This document shows positions 1 through 10,372 of a stretch of 64,000 bases of DNA, in pieces; within the stretch, counting starts at the first letter, position 1, and each line of letters starts with the position of its first letter. The position numbers were made by a program, and so were the translations under genes. Source of the stretch: Platanthera guangdongensis (taxonomy: Eukaryota > Streptophyta > Magnoliopsida > Asparagales > Orchidaceae); contig CM077164.1 of the NCBI GenBank assembly GCA_039583875.1, forward strand, positions 69,099,628-69,163,627, in the 5' to 3' direction. Below the pieces are notes generated by a model. The model searched no databases and had not been told where the DNA came from. It saw only the letters and a list, made by a program, of their open reading frames with translations.

Positions 1-999
1 TTCAGGAAGAAAAGCTTTGTTGAGGGTGATAGGCCTTCAAAGGTAGAACTCCAGCAAAAGATGATTTCAGCAATGGCTGAAATGTTGAGTGTCTGGAGTC
101 TTGAAATGATGTTGGCCTTGAACACTTTGAGAGCTGAAGAGATCTGAAGATCTAAAGATTTTTTAAAGCTTGATCTCTTTGATGAGTGTTCTTCAGAATT
201 CTTTTTGACAGAAGATTTTGAAGGAGACTCAGTAATCTGTGTTGTGTGTCCTCTTCTTGTTAATCTCTGTATATCATCTATATTCATTCAAAAACATTCT
301 ATCTTTTATTCTCTGTGCCAGAATAGAATATCACTCTGTCAAAGATAGCCGTTGGTCTGCATTGATTGCATCCTTAATTGCAAAAACTCTTCTGGAGGAA
401 AGTCCAAAGAATTATTCCTTGAAAAATCCCTTGAAACTTGGTCCAGAAATAAATGAAAACGGCTAGCAAATCTCTGAATTAATTGCATAATAACTCCTAA
501 CTGATTTGAATTTGAATTTGAATTCTGGAAGATATCTGAAATCGTCGAACTGAGCTCTGCTATCGTCGATCTGAGCTCAGCGATCTGGAAAACTTAAGCA
601 GCAAACTAATCGTCGATCTGAGCTCAAAGATCGTCGACCTGAGCTCAGAGATAAAGATCCAATGCAGAGTCAAAAACGTCGAACTGAGCTCACCGATCGT
701 CGAATGGAGTTCGACGATATTCTGAAGTTTGAGCTCAGCGATCGTCGAATGGAGTTCGACGATCTGTCGAAGTTGAGCTCGACGATCGTCGATCTGAGTT
801 CGACGAATCGTCGTGCTGAGCTCGACGATCAGACTTGGTCTCCAGACAGAAAAACTTGGTCTTCAGGGAAGCTTCCAATCCTAGACTTCTAACCCTTAGA
901 CTCAATTCTAATTGACCTATTAAGCTATACAGAAGGTCAAACACAGATTCCTAGAGACATAGTGATCCTGACCCAAATTAGTAATAGGGTGTTCCAACA
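1..999 (-). mobile_element. Truncated LTR of a Sirevirus-type Ty1/copia element (family F)
   Basis: Read on the minus strand, the right edge begins TGTTGGAACACCC, a typical plant copia LTR 5' end. It abuts chromovirus D exactly where the D sequence GGCGAAAC, just before its polypurine tract, is interrupted. The element therefore inserted into the 3' UTR of D and continues left of the window, so its other end and target duplication cannot be checked; GTTTC at 1000-1004 is the candidate right duplication. The block holds a GAGCTC/TCGTCGA array and AT-rich sequence, with no plausible gene; the open frame at 239-466 has no recognisable domain. Assignment to the Sirevirus type rests on the LTR end and on the U3 array shared in style with family E, and is an inference. 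Confidence 0.6.
541..830. repeat. U3 array of GAGCTC and TCGTCGA motifs (family F)
   Basis: The palindrome GAGCTC and the 7-mer TCGTCGA or TCGACGA recur about every 20-30 bp, often fused as in TCGTCGATCTGAGCTC. The array lies next to the LTR 5' end on the minus strand, the U3 position used by the hexamer arrays of Sireviruses A and B in this window. The same two words recur in family E at 23680-24040. A regulatory role is inferred from position only. Confidence 0.75.
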
Positions 1000-1082
1000 G
1001 TTTCGCCTCGAAACTTTTCAATCATTTTGATATAACTCAAATTAGTAACCAAACAGAAACACGAATTTACATACCAGCATGT

Positions 1083-2315
1083 TTACGGGAATAAATGAGG
1101 GTGAGCCGCCCTCATCGTTGACTCGAGCTCCCACGTCGCGCTTTCCACATTTTGATTTGTCCATAGCACCTTGACCATTGGAATCTTCTTTTTCCGCAAC
1201 ACGCGATCTTGGGAGTCCAATATCGGGATGGGCATCTCCACATAAGAAAGTTTTGGCGCCAATTGCGGCACCACGTCCAACACTTGCTTGTCATGTCGCA
1301 CACACTTGCGAAGTTGGCTGACATGAAACACGTCGTGAACACCAGGAAAGTTCATGGGTAATTCTACTTTGTAAGCGGATGCACCAACTCGCGGAAGAAT
1401 CTTGAAGGGACCCACAAATCTTGGGTCTAATTTGCGCTCTTTTCCAAACCTTTTAAATCCAACCATTGGGGAGACTTTCAAGAAGACGTAATCCCCCACT
1501 GCAAACTCTAACTCCGACCTTCGTCAGTTGGCGTACTTTTCATAGCGGTCTTGGGCGATCCGGAGCTTCTCCCGAATACGTCGTACGACAACTTCCATGT
1601 CCTCGAGCGCCTCTGGGCCCAACAAAGGCCGCTCGCCAACCTCAGCCCAAAATAAGGGAGTCCGACATCGACGCCCATATAAAGCTTCGAACGGCGCCAT
1701 TTGCAAGCTTTCTTGATAGCTATTATTATATGCGAATTCCATAAGCCGCAAACGTTCATCCCATGCTCCGCCATACTCAAGAATATAGCAGTGAATCATA
1801 CCTTCCACGATTTGATTTACTCGTTCCGTTTGGCCATTCGTCTGAGGGTGGTAAGCAGTGAAATACCGCAAATCTGTCCCCAAACCCTCTTGTAGACTCT
1901 TCTAGAAACGAGAAGTAAATCGGGAATCCCGGTCTGAAATGATATTGATTGGCACACCATGCAGTCGGATGATCTCGTTCAAATATAACTCTGCTATTGT
2001 CTTCATCGGGTAGTTGACATTAAATGGTATGAAGTGAGCACACTTGGTCAACCTATCCACGATTACCCATATAGAGTCATGTCCTCGTGGAGATCTTGGT
2101 AGGCCTGTAATAAAATCCATTGAGATGCTTTCCCACTTCCATGTTGGAATCTCCAATGGCGTCAACTTGCCACCAGGCCTCCCATGATCAGCTTTCACCC
2201 GCTTGCAAGTATGACATTCAGATACATATTGCGTGATATCTCTTTTCAGTCCATACCACCAGACAATTTGTTTCAAATCACGGTACATTTTTGTTGATCC
2301 TGGATGGTAGGCCAT
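1083..2315 (-). pseudogene. Element D integrase and C-terminal chromodomain (broken)
   Basis: Integrase inserts the cDNA copy into the host chromosome. Three minus-strand pieces cover it. The first (2315-1902) has the zinc-binding CHTC pair, the core aspartates in SMDFITGLP and ISDRDSRF, and typical chromovirus spacing. The second (1883-1524) has HPQTNGQTERVNQ, which carries the core glutamate, and AYNNSYQ. The third (1499-1083) has the GPF/Y-type C-terminal domain (GPFKIL) followed by a chromodomain ending MVKVLWTNQNVESATWELE, thought to steer integration to marked chromatin. Small breaks near 1890 and 1510 disrupt the frame. The product is not functional as read. Confidence 0.88.
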
Positions 2316-2318
2316 ACT

Positions 2319-4142
2319 TTAGCCATGTGCTTCCCGACACACCATCTCACGAATGTCTCCAACTGCGGGAATACAAAATCGACCACGATACTTTAACGTG
2401 CCCCCATTATCAATAGAAAAATCCGGTAATTCACCCTTTTCAGTTCGAAGAAATAAATGTAAAAGATCAGGATCATCCTTTTGATGTTGTCTTGCAAGCA
2501 CCAGCCATGAAGGTTCTCGTACTGTCGAATGACTTTGCGGGTCATAGCTTCCCACGGAAATATCCATCAATAGAAATTCCTCCACTAGACGGTCAGCTGA
2601 AAGATTAAATAATTTCCCTGTCTTCCGACTCAACGCATCGGCCACAACATTAGCTTTCCCCGGATGATACTGAATGTCCACAATATAATCAGCTACATAT
2701 TCAAGCCATCGCCGTTGGCGCAGATTAAGTTCCTTTTGCGTGAAGACATATTTTAAACTTTTATGATCCGTAAAGATTTTACACTGCGCACCGTAAAGTA
2801 AATGTCTCCACAACTTCAATGCAAATATCACCGCTGCGAACTCCAAATCATGCGTTGGGTAGTTCTTTTCATGACTTTTCAACTATCGAGACCCATACGC
2901 AATCACCTTTTTGTCTAGCATTAAAACACATCCAAGTGCAACGTGCGACGCATCCACAAAAACTTCATAATCTATCCCTTCTGTCGGTAAGATCAACACA
3001 GGAGCGGTACATAACCTGTTCTTGAGTTCAAGAATGAGGCCTCACACTTGTCATTCCACTCAAACGCCACATTATTCTGGGTTAAGCGATTCAAAGGTGC
3101 ATCCAACGTAGCAAAACCTTCTACAAATCTGCGATAATAGCCGGCCAAGCCCAAGAAGCTCCGAATCTCCTTGGGTGTCTCCGGTCTTCTCCACTCCATG
3201 ACTGCAGCAATCTTTTCGGGATCCACTGAAATTCCATGGTGATTAATGACATGACCCAGGAATGCAACCTGCGGTAACCAAAACTCACATTTGCTTAACT
3301 TGGCGAATAACCGTTGGTCTCGCAAAGTGGCCAACACCAATCGCAGATGCTGTTCATGCTCCTCAGCACTACGGGAGTAGACAAGAACGTCATCAATAAA
3401 AACCACCACAAACTTATCCAAGTAGTCCTTGAACACCCGGTTCATCATATCCATGAAGGCTGATGGTGTGTTGGTCAAACCAAACGACATCACCAGAAAT
3501 TCAAAATGGCCATGTCTTGATCGAAATACAGTCCGCAGAATATCAGACTCCCGGACCTTGAGCTAATGATAGCCCGAGCGGAGATCAATCTTCGAGAATA
3601 CTGAACTGCCACGCAGTTGATCAAACAAATCATCAATTATTGGCAGTGGGTACTTGTTTTTAATTGTCACCTTGTTTAACTCCCGGTAATCGATGCAAAG
3701 CCGCATCGACCCATCTTTCTTCTTCGAAAATAACACCGGTGCACCCCAAGGTGATGAACTCGGCCTGATAAACCCTTTTGCCAATAAGTCATCCAGCTGT
3801 GTACGCAATTCTGCTAGCTCACGCGGGGCCATTCTGTACGGCGCTTTTGCAATATGCCGCGTACCCGGCTCCAAATCAATGACAAACTCGACATCACGAT
3901 CAGGGGGAAGACCAGGAAGATCAGTAGGAAAAACATCTGGAAATTCACGCACAACAGGAATCTCCTCCAAACGCGGTAAAACAGCACTAGTCCCCACAAC
4001 TGAGACTAGACAAGAAAAACAGTCGGAAACAAACAATGTCGAACACATACCGCCGAAATCCTGGAGAATCCTGGCATGAATCACCATAAACACTTCCCGG
4101 CTGACCATTGTCCTTGATAAAATCCAAGTGCTTTCCTTTGCA
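2319..4142 (-). pseudogene. Element D reverse transcriptase and RNase H (broken)
   Basis: The RT start ([15 protein letters not shown]), fingers ([20 protein letters not shown]) and palm (FIDDVLVYS, the YVDD-equivalent box) are readable, followed by the connection domain [11 protein letters not shown] and RNase H ([34 protein letters not shown]). An in-frame stop follows the SGYH motif near 3560, and further breaks lie near 2990 and 2885. The order protease-RT-RNase H-integrase is diagnostic of Ty3/gypsy rather than copia. Upstream it runs into the protease segment, downstream into integrase. Not functional as read. Confidence 0.9.
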
Positions 4143-4695
4143 CTAGATGACAATGTCATAGCGGGATAACCAGTCCATACCCAGAATGACGTCAAAATCT
4201 TCCAAATCGAGCACCTTGAAATCAGCCTTCACTAGGAAATCCCCCAACAAAATGGGACAATCAAGAAGACCCCAGTCTACAACCACAGAAGCACCGGAAG
4301 GAAACTTCACCAAAAAGGCATTCCCCACTCGATCTGGTGTCAAATGATACCGATCCAGAAAGGTTTGAGCCACAAATGAATGGGTCACGCCAGAATCAAA
4401 GAGAACACGCGCCCAACGGTTCTTTACCTTAAAATTGCCTAGAAGGGTACATTTGTAGCTAAGCACTACGCACAAGAGGCATAAACAAAACGTGAACCAG
4501 AGGAAGGAATCAAACTTGCGATAACCTGAGGTGACAACTGCCCTTCCTCTGACGAGATCACATTTAACTTCCCTTTTCCTTTGTCCAAACGCGGAGGCGG
4601 AGGCAAAGCCTGGAGTGGCATTGGCTGCAGCACGGGCTGGTTTTGTGGGCACCTTGCCTTAAGATGTCCCTATTTGCCATACTGGAAGCACACCT
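4143..4695 (-). pseudogene. Element D last zinc knuckle and aspartic protease (broken)
   Basis: This is the part of D immediately 3' of the Sirevirus A insertion. It opens in a CCHC zinc knuckle interrupted by an in-frame TAG, runs through an alanine-rich linker and reaches a retropepsin-type protease with the catalytic LFDSGVTHSFV box and the later ILGMDWL motif. A hydrophobic insert (near 4440-4500) separates gag and protease. The protease matures Gag-Pol in family members. Its match to gag at 17784-18829 on the other side of Sirevirus A is the evidence that the two blocks were once one gene. Confidence 0.85.
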
Positions 4696-4960
4696 TGAAA
4701 GATATGGTACCTAAACACCTAGAGGGGGGGGGGTGAATAGGTGACCTAATCCTTTTTAAACATTAATGGCAGCAATCAGTTATATCACAGATTTCTAACT
4801 ACTTTTGCACAGCAATAACAAAGCATACACAGCAAAAAAACAATCACAGCACAGCAGACACAGTGATTTATAGTGGTTCCCCAAGCTTTGGGTACATCCA
4901 CTTTCCCCCTTCGCCTATCTAGCAGTGTACTAGATTCGGCCAAACTTCTCCACTGTCTCA

Positions 4961-5181
4961 GAACCCAAATTGGTTCCTACTCCTCAGGACCAAGGCTTTA
5001 CAACTCAGCTTTTCCCAAAGCCTACACTCAGCCACAAAGGCCTACACTCAGCCAATCAAGGCCTACACTCAGCCAACAAGGCCTACACTCAGAGATTTCA
5101 ATCTCCTACACTCAGGCTCTCAAGTCCTACCCTCAGCCTTTATAAATACAGGCTTACAATTCACTCAGATCCAAAGGATCC
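4961..5181 (-). repeat. Mini-hairpin array in Sirevirus A 3' LTR
   Basis: Successive short inverted repeats sit in the transcribed part of the LTR: GAACC/GGTTC at 4961-4976, then units with AAAGC, GGC, GAGATT and finally GATCC/GGATC (5168-5180), separated by a linker reading CTGAG(T)GTAGG in element sense. Stems differ between units while the linker is constant. The unit at about 5120 has one mispaired base that is paired in the 5' LTR copy (GGCT/AGCC). Function unknown; an RNA-level structure in the leader is inferred. Confidence 0.75.
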
Positions 5182-5568
5182 TACAAGTTAAAATGATTTT
5201 ACAAATATTAACTCTACAACTCAGAAACAAGAGAGGGGAGTTGAGAGTTTCTTGATGAGTTCTAGGAAGAACTCAGCTGGATCCAATTCTGACTTAGCTT
5301 TCTTCAAAGCTTCTTGAAAGTAGAACTGAATAAGAATGAATCCTTCTGCAGTTGTTCCTTGACCTCTGCCGCTTAGAATTCAGAATAAATCTGAACCATT
5401 CTTCTCAGCCTAGTTCCAAAGGCTGATTTCTTGGATGGAGCCCTCTCTCTCCAACTTCTTAGATCTGCACTTGTACTGCAAGATCTTCTTGTGTTGATAC
5501 TCTATGTACCACTTTAACAACTTGTTTTTCAACAATCTGAACTCTTATTTCTGTAAACTGTAGGTGCC

Positions 5569-5576
5569 TATTTATA
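5569..5576 (-). promoter_or_regulatory. TATA box of Sirevirus A 3' LTR
   Basis: TATAAATA on the minus strand inside CCTATAAATAGG, directly downstream, in element sense, of the GTCGAC array and upstream of the hairpin array. Position and sequence fit the LTR core promoter; the start site was not determined. Confidence 0.7.
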
Positions 5577-5708
5577 GGCCTTCTTCAAGGTAATCGGCTG
5601 GTCCGGTTCATAACTGTCTTCTGACATCTCTAACAGGTGCTGTAGACCGGCTGGAACGGCAGCTGTCAAGTCATCCAGTCATTTCTTGAAAATCTCTAAC
5701 TGTCTGAA

Positions 5709-6594
5709 AGTGTCGAGACATGCTGTGTAAGTGTCGACACAAGTCTACAAGGTGTCGACACAACTCCTTGTATGTCTCGACACAGATTCTTCTTCAGTTG
5801 TCGACACTGAAATTGAGTGTCGACACAAGTTCTTGATCTTCTATCTTTAACTGAATTCTTCTAAGTGTCGACACATCACCTTTGTGTCGACACAACTTCT
5901 TGTGTTGAATCTGTTAAGTGTCGACACAGCTTCTTGGTGTCGACACATAGTCTTCTATGGTGATTCTTGCTGAGTGTCGACACAGCTCCTTGTGTCGACA
6001 CTTGATTCTTCTGTTGAGACTTCAGCTGAGTGTCAACACATTCCCTTAGTGTCGACACTTGTACTTAGAATATTTTGTTGATAATTCTGTTCTTTACTAA
6101 GTGTCGACACAGCTCCTTGTGTCGACACTTTCTTCAAGTGTAGAGTCTTCAGCTGAGTGTCGACACATTGTTCTAGGTGTCGACACTTACTTCATGTGTT
6201 GACTCTTCTGTTGAGTGTCGACACTTTGTTTTTGGTGTCGACACTTTCTTCAAGTGCTGACTCTTCTTGTTGTGTCGACACATTGTTCTGGGTGTCGACA
6301 CTTTAACTTAGTCTCTGCTGTCTTTTGCTGAGTGTCGACACAGCTCCAAGTGTCGACACTTTCTGGTGTAGACACAGCTTTACTGGGTGTCGACACATCT
6401 CCTTTTGTCGACACTTTCTGTCTGCACTTTTCTTCACTGAGTGTTGACACAGCTCCTTGTGTCGACACTTTCTGTCTGGTGTCGACTCTGCATCCCAGGT
6501 GTCGACACAATGACTCCAAGTGTCGACACTGCTTGTCTGGGTGTCGACACAAGCCTTCTTAAGTGTCGACACTTTCCCTCTGGGTGTCGACACA
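5709..6594. repeat. GTGTCGACAC palindrome array, U3 of Sirevirus A 3' LTR
   Basis: About 30 copies by eye of GTCGAC, usually within GTGTCGACAC, alternate at roughly 17 and 35-45 bp spacing with T-rich spacers. Near-copies are mostly GTGTTGACAC, GTGTCAACAC and GTGTAGACAC; the first two are changes at the CpG. The array fills U3 upstream of the TATA box, so a transcription-factor binding platform is the natural guess. Conserved repeated palindromes have, as I recall, been described in Sirevirus non-coding DNA. Confidence 0.9.
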
Positions 6595-6738
6595 TGGACT
6601 TAGAAACTTTTTGCTTCAGTCCAGTGATTACTTAACCTGCACAAGTAAACTCAACATACATCAAATACATTATGATGTATATCATTGAGTTGGGTGAGGC
6701 TTCTTCAAATCAGGTACATTTAACCAATGTACCCAACA

Positions 6739-6753
6739 ATCTCCCCCTATTTG
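6739..6753 (-). other. Polypurine tract of Sirevirus A
   Basis: Minus-strand AAATAGGGGGAGAT lies immediately inside the 3' LTR, where plus-strand cDNA priming occurs in this family. The rest of the interval to the third ORF (6754-7039) is AT-rich, with no further gene or motif seen. Confidence 0.85.
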
Positions 6754-7039
6754 GAGAAGTCATAACCCTTAGTCAATGATATACACCATTCATAATTAAA
6801 AATTACAAAATGATGTAAAGCAGGATAATGTACAGCATGGTAAACATAAACATGTATAAATCACACATGTATACACATACATCAACACAGAACAAATAAG
6901 AAATAGACATATTCACAAAACAATCATGAAATATATTGATCACATATTGTTCTAACATTTGTCTTATACATTTTCAGTAGTTCACAAAAATGTTTTACAT
7001 TCAAAAGATTACAAAATAATCTTCAAGTAAATTCTTAAA

Positions 7040-9861
7040 CTATTTCTGTTCAGGTTCCTTGATAACTATTCCCTTGCCAGCTTGAACTTGAGCTTTGACA
7101 GGGGCATCAGCAGTTTCAGCATCAGCAGGCTTCTTGCCTTTTAGATCTTTCTTTTTAAGCTCTTCAGCTTTGATTTTCTGTCTCTCAAAATAATGGTATG
7201 GCTTAGGAAAGTACTTGCTAGGCTCCACTACAGTAGGAGGTAGCTTTCCCATCTTTTCCTTCCTTCTATACTGAACTATTGCTTCCTGCCTGATCTCATG
7301 TTTTCTCCATTCAGCTTCAGAAAACCACTTGTTCCTGTCATGAGTGTTATCCTTGGCAGCTTTCCAGGACAGTTAATATTATATTCCTAGAGGTAGGGCT
7401 CCACTGTTCAAAGTCTGGCCTTTGTTCTACTTGTTCCCTAAACCTCTTCTTAGACAACCTTGTCTCTTCCTCCTTCTGTAAAGCCTCTTGCATGGCTTCA
7501 GTAATAGGCTGAACCACTTTATCCAGAATAACATTAGACTTCCCTTCAGTTGGGCTATACATCTGATGAATATCAGCTTGCACCATGTCAAAATCTGGTG
7601 GAGGATAGATCACTTGAGCTACCTCTGGTTGCTCACCTCCAAGATATGCAGTTTGAATCCCTGATTCAGCAACATTGTCATCATCACAGAGTGGAAGATA
7701 GCCCAGTGTAGCTCTGATGGAATTAGATATCCATTTGGCATGATCAGAGCTAGCTTTGACTAAAACTCTCTCCCCCTTTATGACTTCTCTAGCCATATGA
7801 TCTCTGACATCATCCTTTTGAAATCTTATTTGACTATCCAAGTATCTGATTCCCTCTTTAAAGAATAGTTTGAGCTTTTGAAGTTGTTCAGAGATGGCTT
7901 TCTGGGAGGCTTGGATTGCAGACTTAACAGCAGAAATTTCTTCTTGAAAGGCTTTGTCAAATTCAGCTTTAGCAGCAGTAGAAGTAGAAGGTTCAGCAGC
8001 CTTGTTCTTCAATTCAGTGACTATAGCATTATGTGAAGCAGTCAAGTTGTCATTCATTCTTAACTGATTTTCAAGAACATATCCTTGCTTCAATGCTATA
8101 TCATCTACCTGTGCCTTTATCTTTTCCTGGTGGGTTGCCAAGAACACCACTGCATTGCCACCCTTGTGGAAGCAGTCTGTCATCTCCTTCTTGTTAAGGT
8201 TCATTTCAAACCTTATAGACTTGATGTCCTGGGCTAGATCAAATTGTAAGGATTTCTGCCCTTCATCCACATAAGCTTCTATGGCTTTTCTTTGTTCATC
8301 CAATTTAATCTGCATGGCAATCATTAAAGCACTATAATCAACAGTTGGAGCTTGCTGAACTATAGGCTGTGGGGCAATAGATTGCAGAGCTTTCTTATAA
8401 CTTTGACTTCTTCTCTTGAAGACATACAGTTTCTTCTTCTTTGCCCTAGCACTCTCCTCATCTTCAGAGGCAGAAGTGCTGGCTATGTCAACCCTGTCCT
8501 TAGGGCTTGAAGGCTTCTCAGATTGTTCAACTAGAGCTTTCCCAGTTTCTGGCCTTATAGGCTCTTCATGAACTTGCACTTGCTCCCCCTCAGCAGCAGC
8601 ATTATCTTTTTCATTTTCAAAATCTGCTTGATCAAGATTTAGGAATAAATCTTCCATTGTGTATTCTGGTGGTGAAGGAGCTGGAGACAGTCTTTGCTCT
8701 TCAACCACTGGATCAGGAATCACTTGTACAGCAGATGTGTCATCTTTAACAACATCTGGTACTGGACTATCCAGCTGAGTTTGCTGAGGAACATCAGATA
8801 AATCAGCATCTTCTATAAGATATTCTAAAGTATTTAGGTCAGTGAGTACCTCTTGTATGATGGTGGTGGCTTGCTCACTTTCCAGTGTAGAGGGTTCTTC
8901 TACAACTGGAGGCTCCCCCTGGCTGTGATCCTTGTGGATGGGGCTAGCTTGAAGCAGCTCCCCCTGGATCTCAGCAGCCTCTTGAGGAGCAGGAGATTTC
9001 ACTGCAGTCTCTTCCTCTTGGTCATCTGGAGTGGAAAACAACTTGTTCTTCACTTTCAGAACTGCTGGAGGACTCTTGTGCCACTGGAGCAGTTTTTCTC
9101 TTTTTCTTTGGAGGAATCTCCTTCTCAGTAACTGCCTTCTCAGGGGTTGGCATTTCCTTTGACAACACCCTGTCCCATCTAGAAAAGATCCTTTGATCCA
9201 TCTTCCTCATATGATTTATCTTGCTGCCAGCAGCAATATTCATTACCTCTAGTATGGTACCAGCTAGGTAGAGACTTAAGATTCTGCCCAGATTGAGCTT
9301 CTTCAAGCTTTCCTTGATTTTCTCATAAACTACTATAGACCAGTCAGTCTTAAGAGAGAAGATAATCCTTGTCATTATTCCAAACATATAGGCAGACACT
9401 CTGTCATGCCCTCCAGGCTTGCTGAGTAAGACCTTACCAACAATCTCAGACATGAATTTTCCTTGGCTGTTCATGCCTTTCCTGTTAAAAACAGAACCTA
9501 TCTTCATTTTAGGATCCAGACCACACCAGGTTAGAGCTTCCCTGGTCTTGGATGCAGTAACTTCTTCTTCATCTTGAGTTTTTGGAAGCTGTAGAATCTT
9601 CCTTAGACTCTTTGGTGATACCTTGACCTTCGTTCCATGAACTCTGGATTTGATTCTGTATCCAGACTCATCTACTTCAGCTCCATTTAGAAATTCAAGA
9701 ACCACTTTCTTCCAAATCTTTGTAGGTTCAGAAACTAAGTATTCTAACCCAGAATCTGCAACTAGAGTTACGACCGCCTGGATTTCTGCATCAGCATCGT
9801 CGAAAGCGCCGCGCACCAGCTCGTATCCTTCATTGACGTTCTCCTCTAGCTTAGGCGCCAT
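7040..9861 (-). pseudogene. Sirevirus A third ORF (env-position protein), two frameshifts
   Basis: Starts at ATG 9861 (MAPKLEENVNEGYELV) and runs 279 codons. It shifts frame near 9030-9050 in a GTTGTTTT run, continues to 7347, then resumes in another frame near 7370 and ends at 7040. The N-terminal ~200 residues form a helical domain with EFLNGAEV, a V-G-T-KVKVSPKSLRKILQLP segment and two later hydrophobic helices. The middle is acidic and Pro/Ser/Glu-rich with a nuclear-type KKKKLYVFKRR patch; the rest is predicted coiled coil, closing with SKYFPKPYHYFERQ. No convincing signal peptide or membrane span, so calling it an envelope would be unsafe. The same protein occurs in Sirevirus B at 39655-42036. 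The function is unknown. Its upstream TATA and GTCGAC cluster suggest separate transcription. Confidence 0.75.
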
Positions 9862-9929
9862 TAGGGTTGTAGAATTTGTCTTGAGAGAAGAGAGGTGTAG
9901 ACACAGTAGTTTTGGTCTCGAAACTTTGA

Positions 9930-10345
9930 AAGCGTGTCGACAAACAAAGACCGAACCCTATTTATACCTTTCTGATTTTGAAGATGAACAGGCGGGATAG
10001 TTAACTTAAAATGTGTCGACACTGGCAATAAGTGTCGACACTGACTTATAATATCTCGACACATATGTGTCGACACAAGTTTAGTCACAGATTTTATGTG
10101 TCGACACTTGGTTATGTGTCGACACAACATAACTCGACACATTGTCGAGACTTTACTTAGAAAATTCTGAGTAAAACTTAAGTGTCGACACCACATTGGA
10201 TGTGTCGACACCTACTGGACATGTGTCGACACCAACATTCTGACGTGTCGACACCAACATCCTAGATGTGTCGACACTTATTTCCTGAAGTGTCGACACT
10301 ACTATACTGTGTCGACATAGACTTGTCTATGTGTCGACACCTTTT
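9930..10345. repeat. Internal GTGTCGACAC cluster between pol and third ORF of Sirevirus A
   Basis: About 13 copies by eye of GTCGAC, mostly in the GTGTCGACAC form used in the LTR U3, fill the gap between the pol stop (10373) and the third ORF. One copy lies between the TATA box and the ATG. Half-decayed copies (CTCGACAC) are mixed in. Apart from this array, the TATA box and the short leader, the gap holds nothing else I recognise. Confidence 0.88.
9959..9966 (-). promoter_or_regulatory. Internal TATA box upstream of Sirevirus A third ORF
   Basis: TATAAATA on the minus strand, about 98 bp before the third-ORF ATG at 9861 and downstream of the internal GTCGAC cluster. It is the same octamer as in the LTR (5569-5576, 16570-16577). 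A dedicated promoter for the third ORF is inferred. Confidence 0.6.
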
Positions 10346-10372
10346 TACTTAGCCAATTTTAATTCTGTAAAC

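Larger units (their letters stand above)
4696..6738 (-). repeat. Sirevirus A 3' LTR
   Basis: Direct repeat of 15694-17783. In element sense it starts at 6738 with TGTTGGGTACATT, carries the GTCGAC array (U3), a TATAAATA box, the transcribed part with a mini-hairpin array, a conserved block ending CCACTATAAATC, a run of 10 C residues (G on the plus strand) between CACCTA and TAGGTG, and ends TTTCA at 4696. The gag and pol reading frames do not enter it. It lacks one ~47 bp stretch, carrying two GTCGAC copies, that the 5' LTR has. Confidence 0.95.

Noticed and set aside
239..466. 75-codon frame at the left end with a hydrophobic start
   Set aside because: Lies in LTR F; no supporting context beyond an open frame.
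4721..4733. Poly-G run as an assembly gap or G-quadruplex
   Set aside because: It is a known-type LTR feature present in both LTRs, and a single run cannot form an intramolecular quadruplex by itself.
6250..6593. Open frames encoding repeated CVDT/VSTL peptides on both strands
   Set aside because: They are translations of the palindromic array in the LTR; several frames stay open because the repeat has no stop.
5709..6594. Regularly repeated GTGTCGACAC units resembling a CRISPR array
   Set aside because: Repeats are only ~10 bp, spacer length is irregular, there are no cas genes, and the array is duplicated in both LTRs of a plant retrotransposon.
7040..9861. Third ORF as a true envelope glycoprotein
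   Set aside because: No convincing signal peptide, membrane anchor or fusion segment; only its position is env-like.
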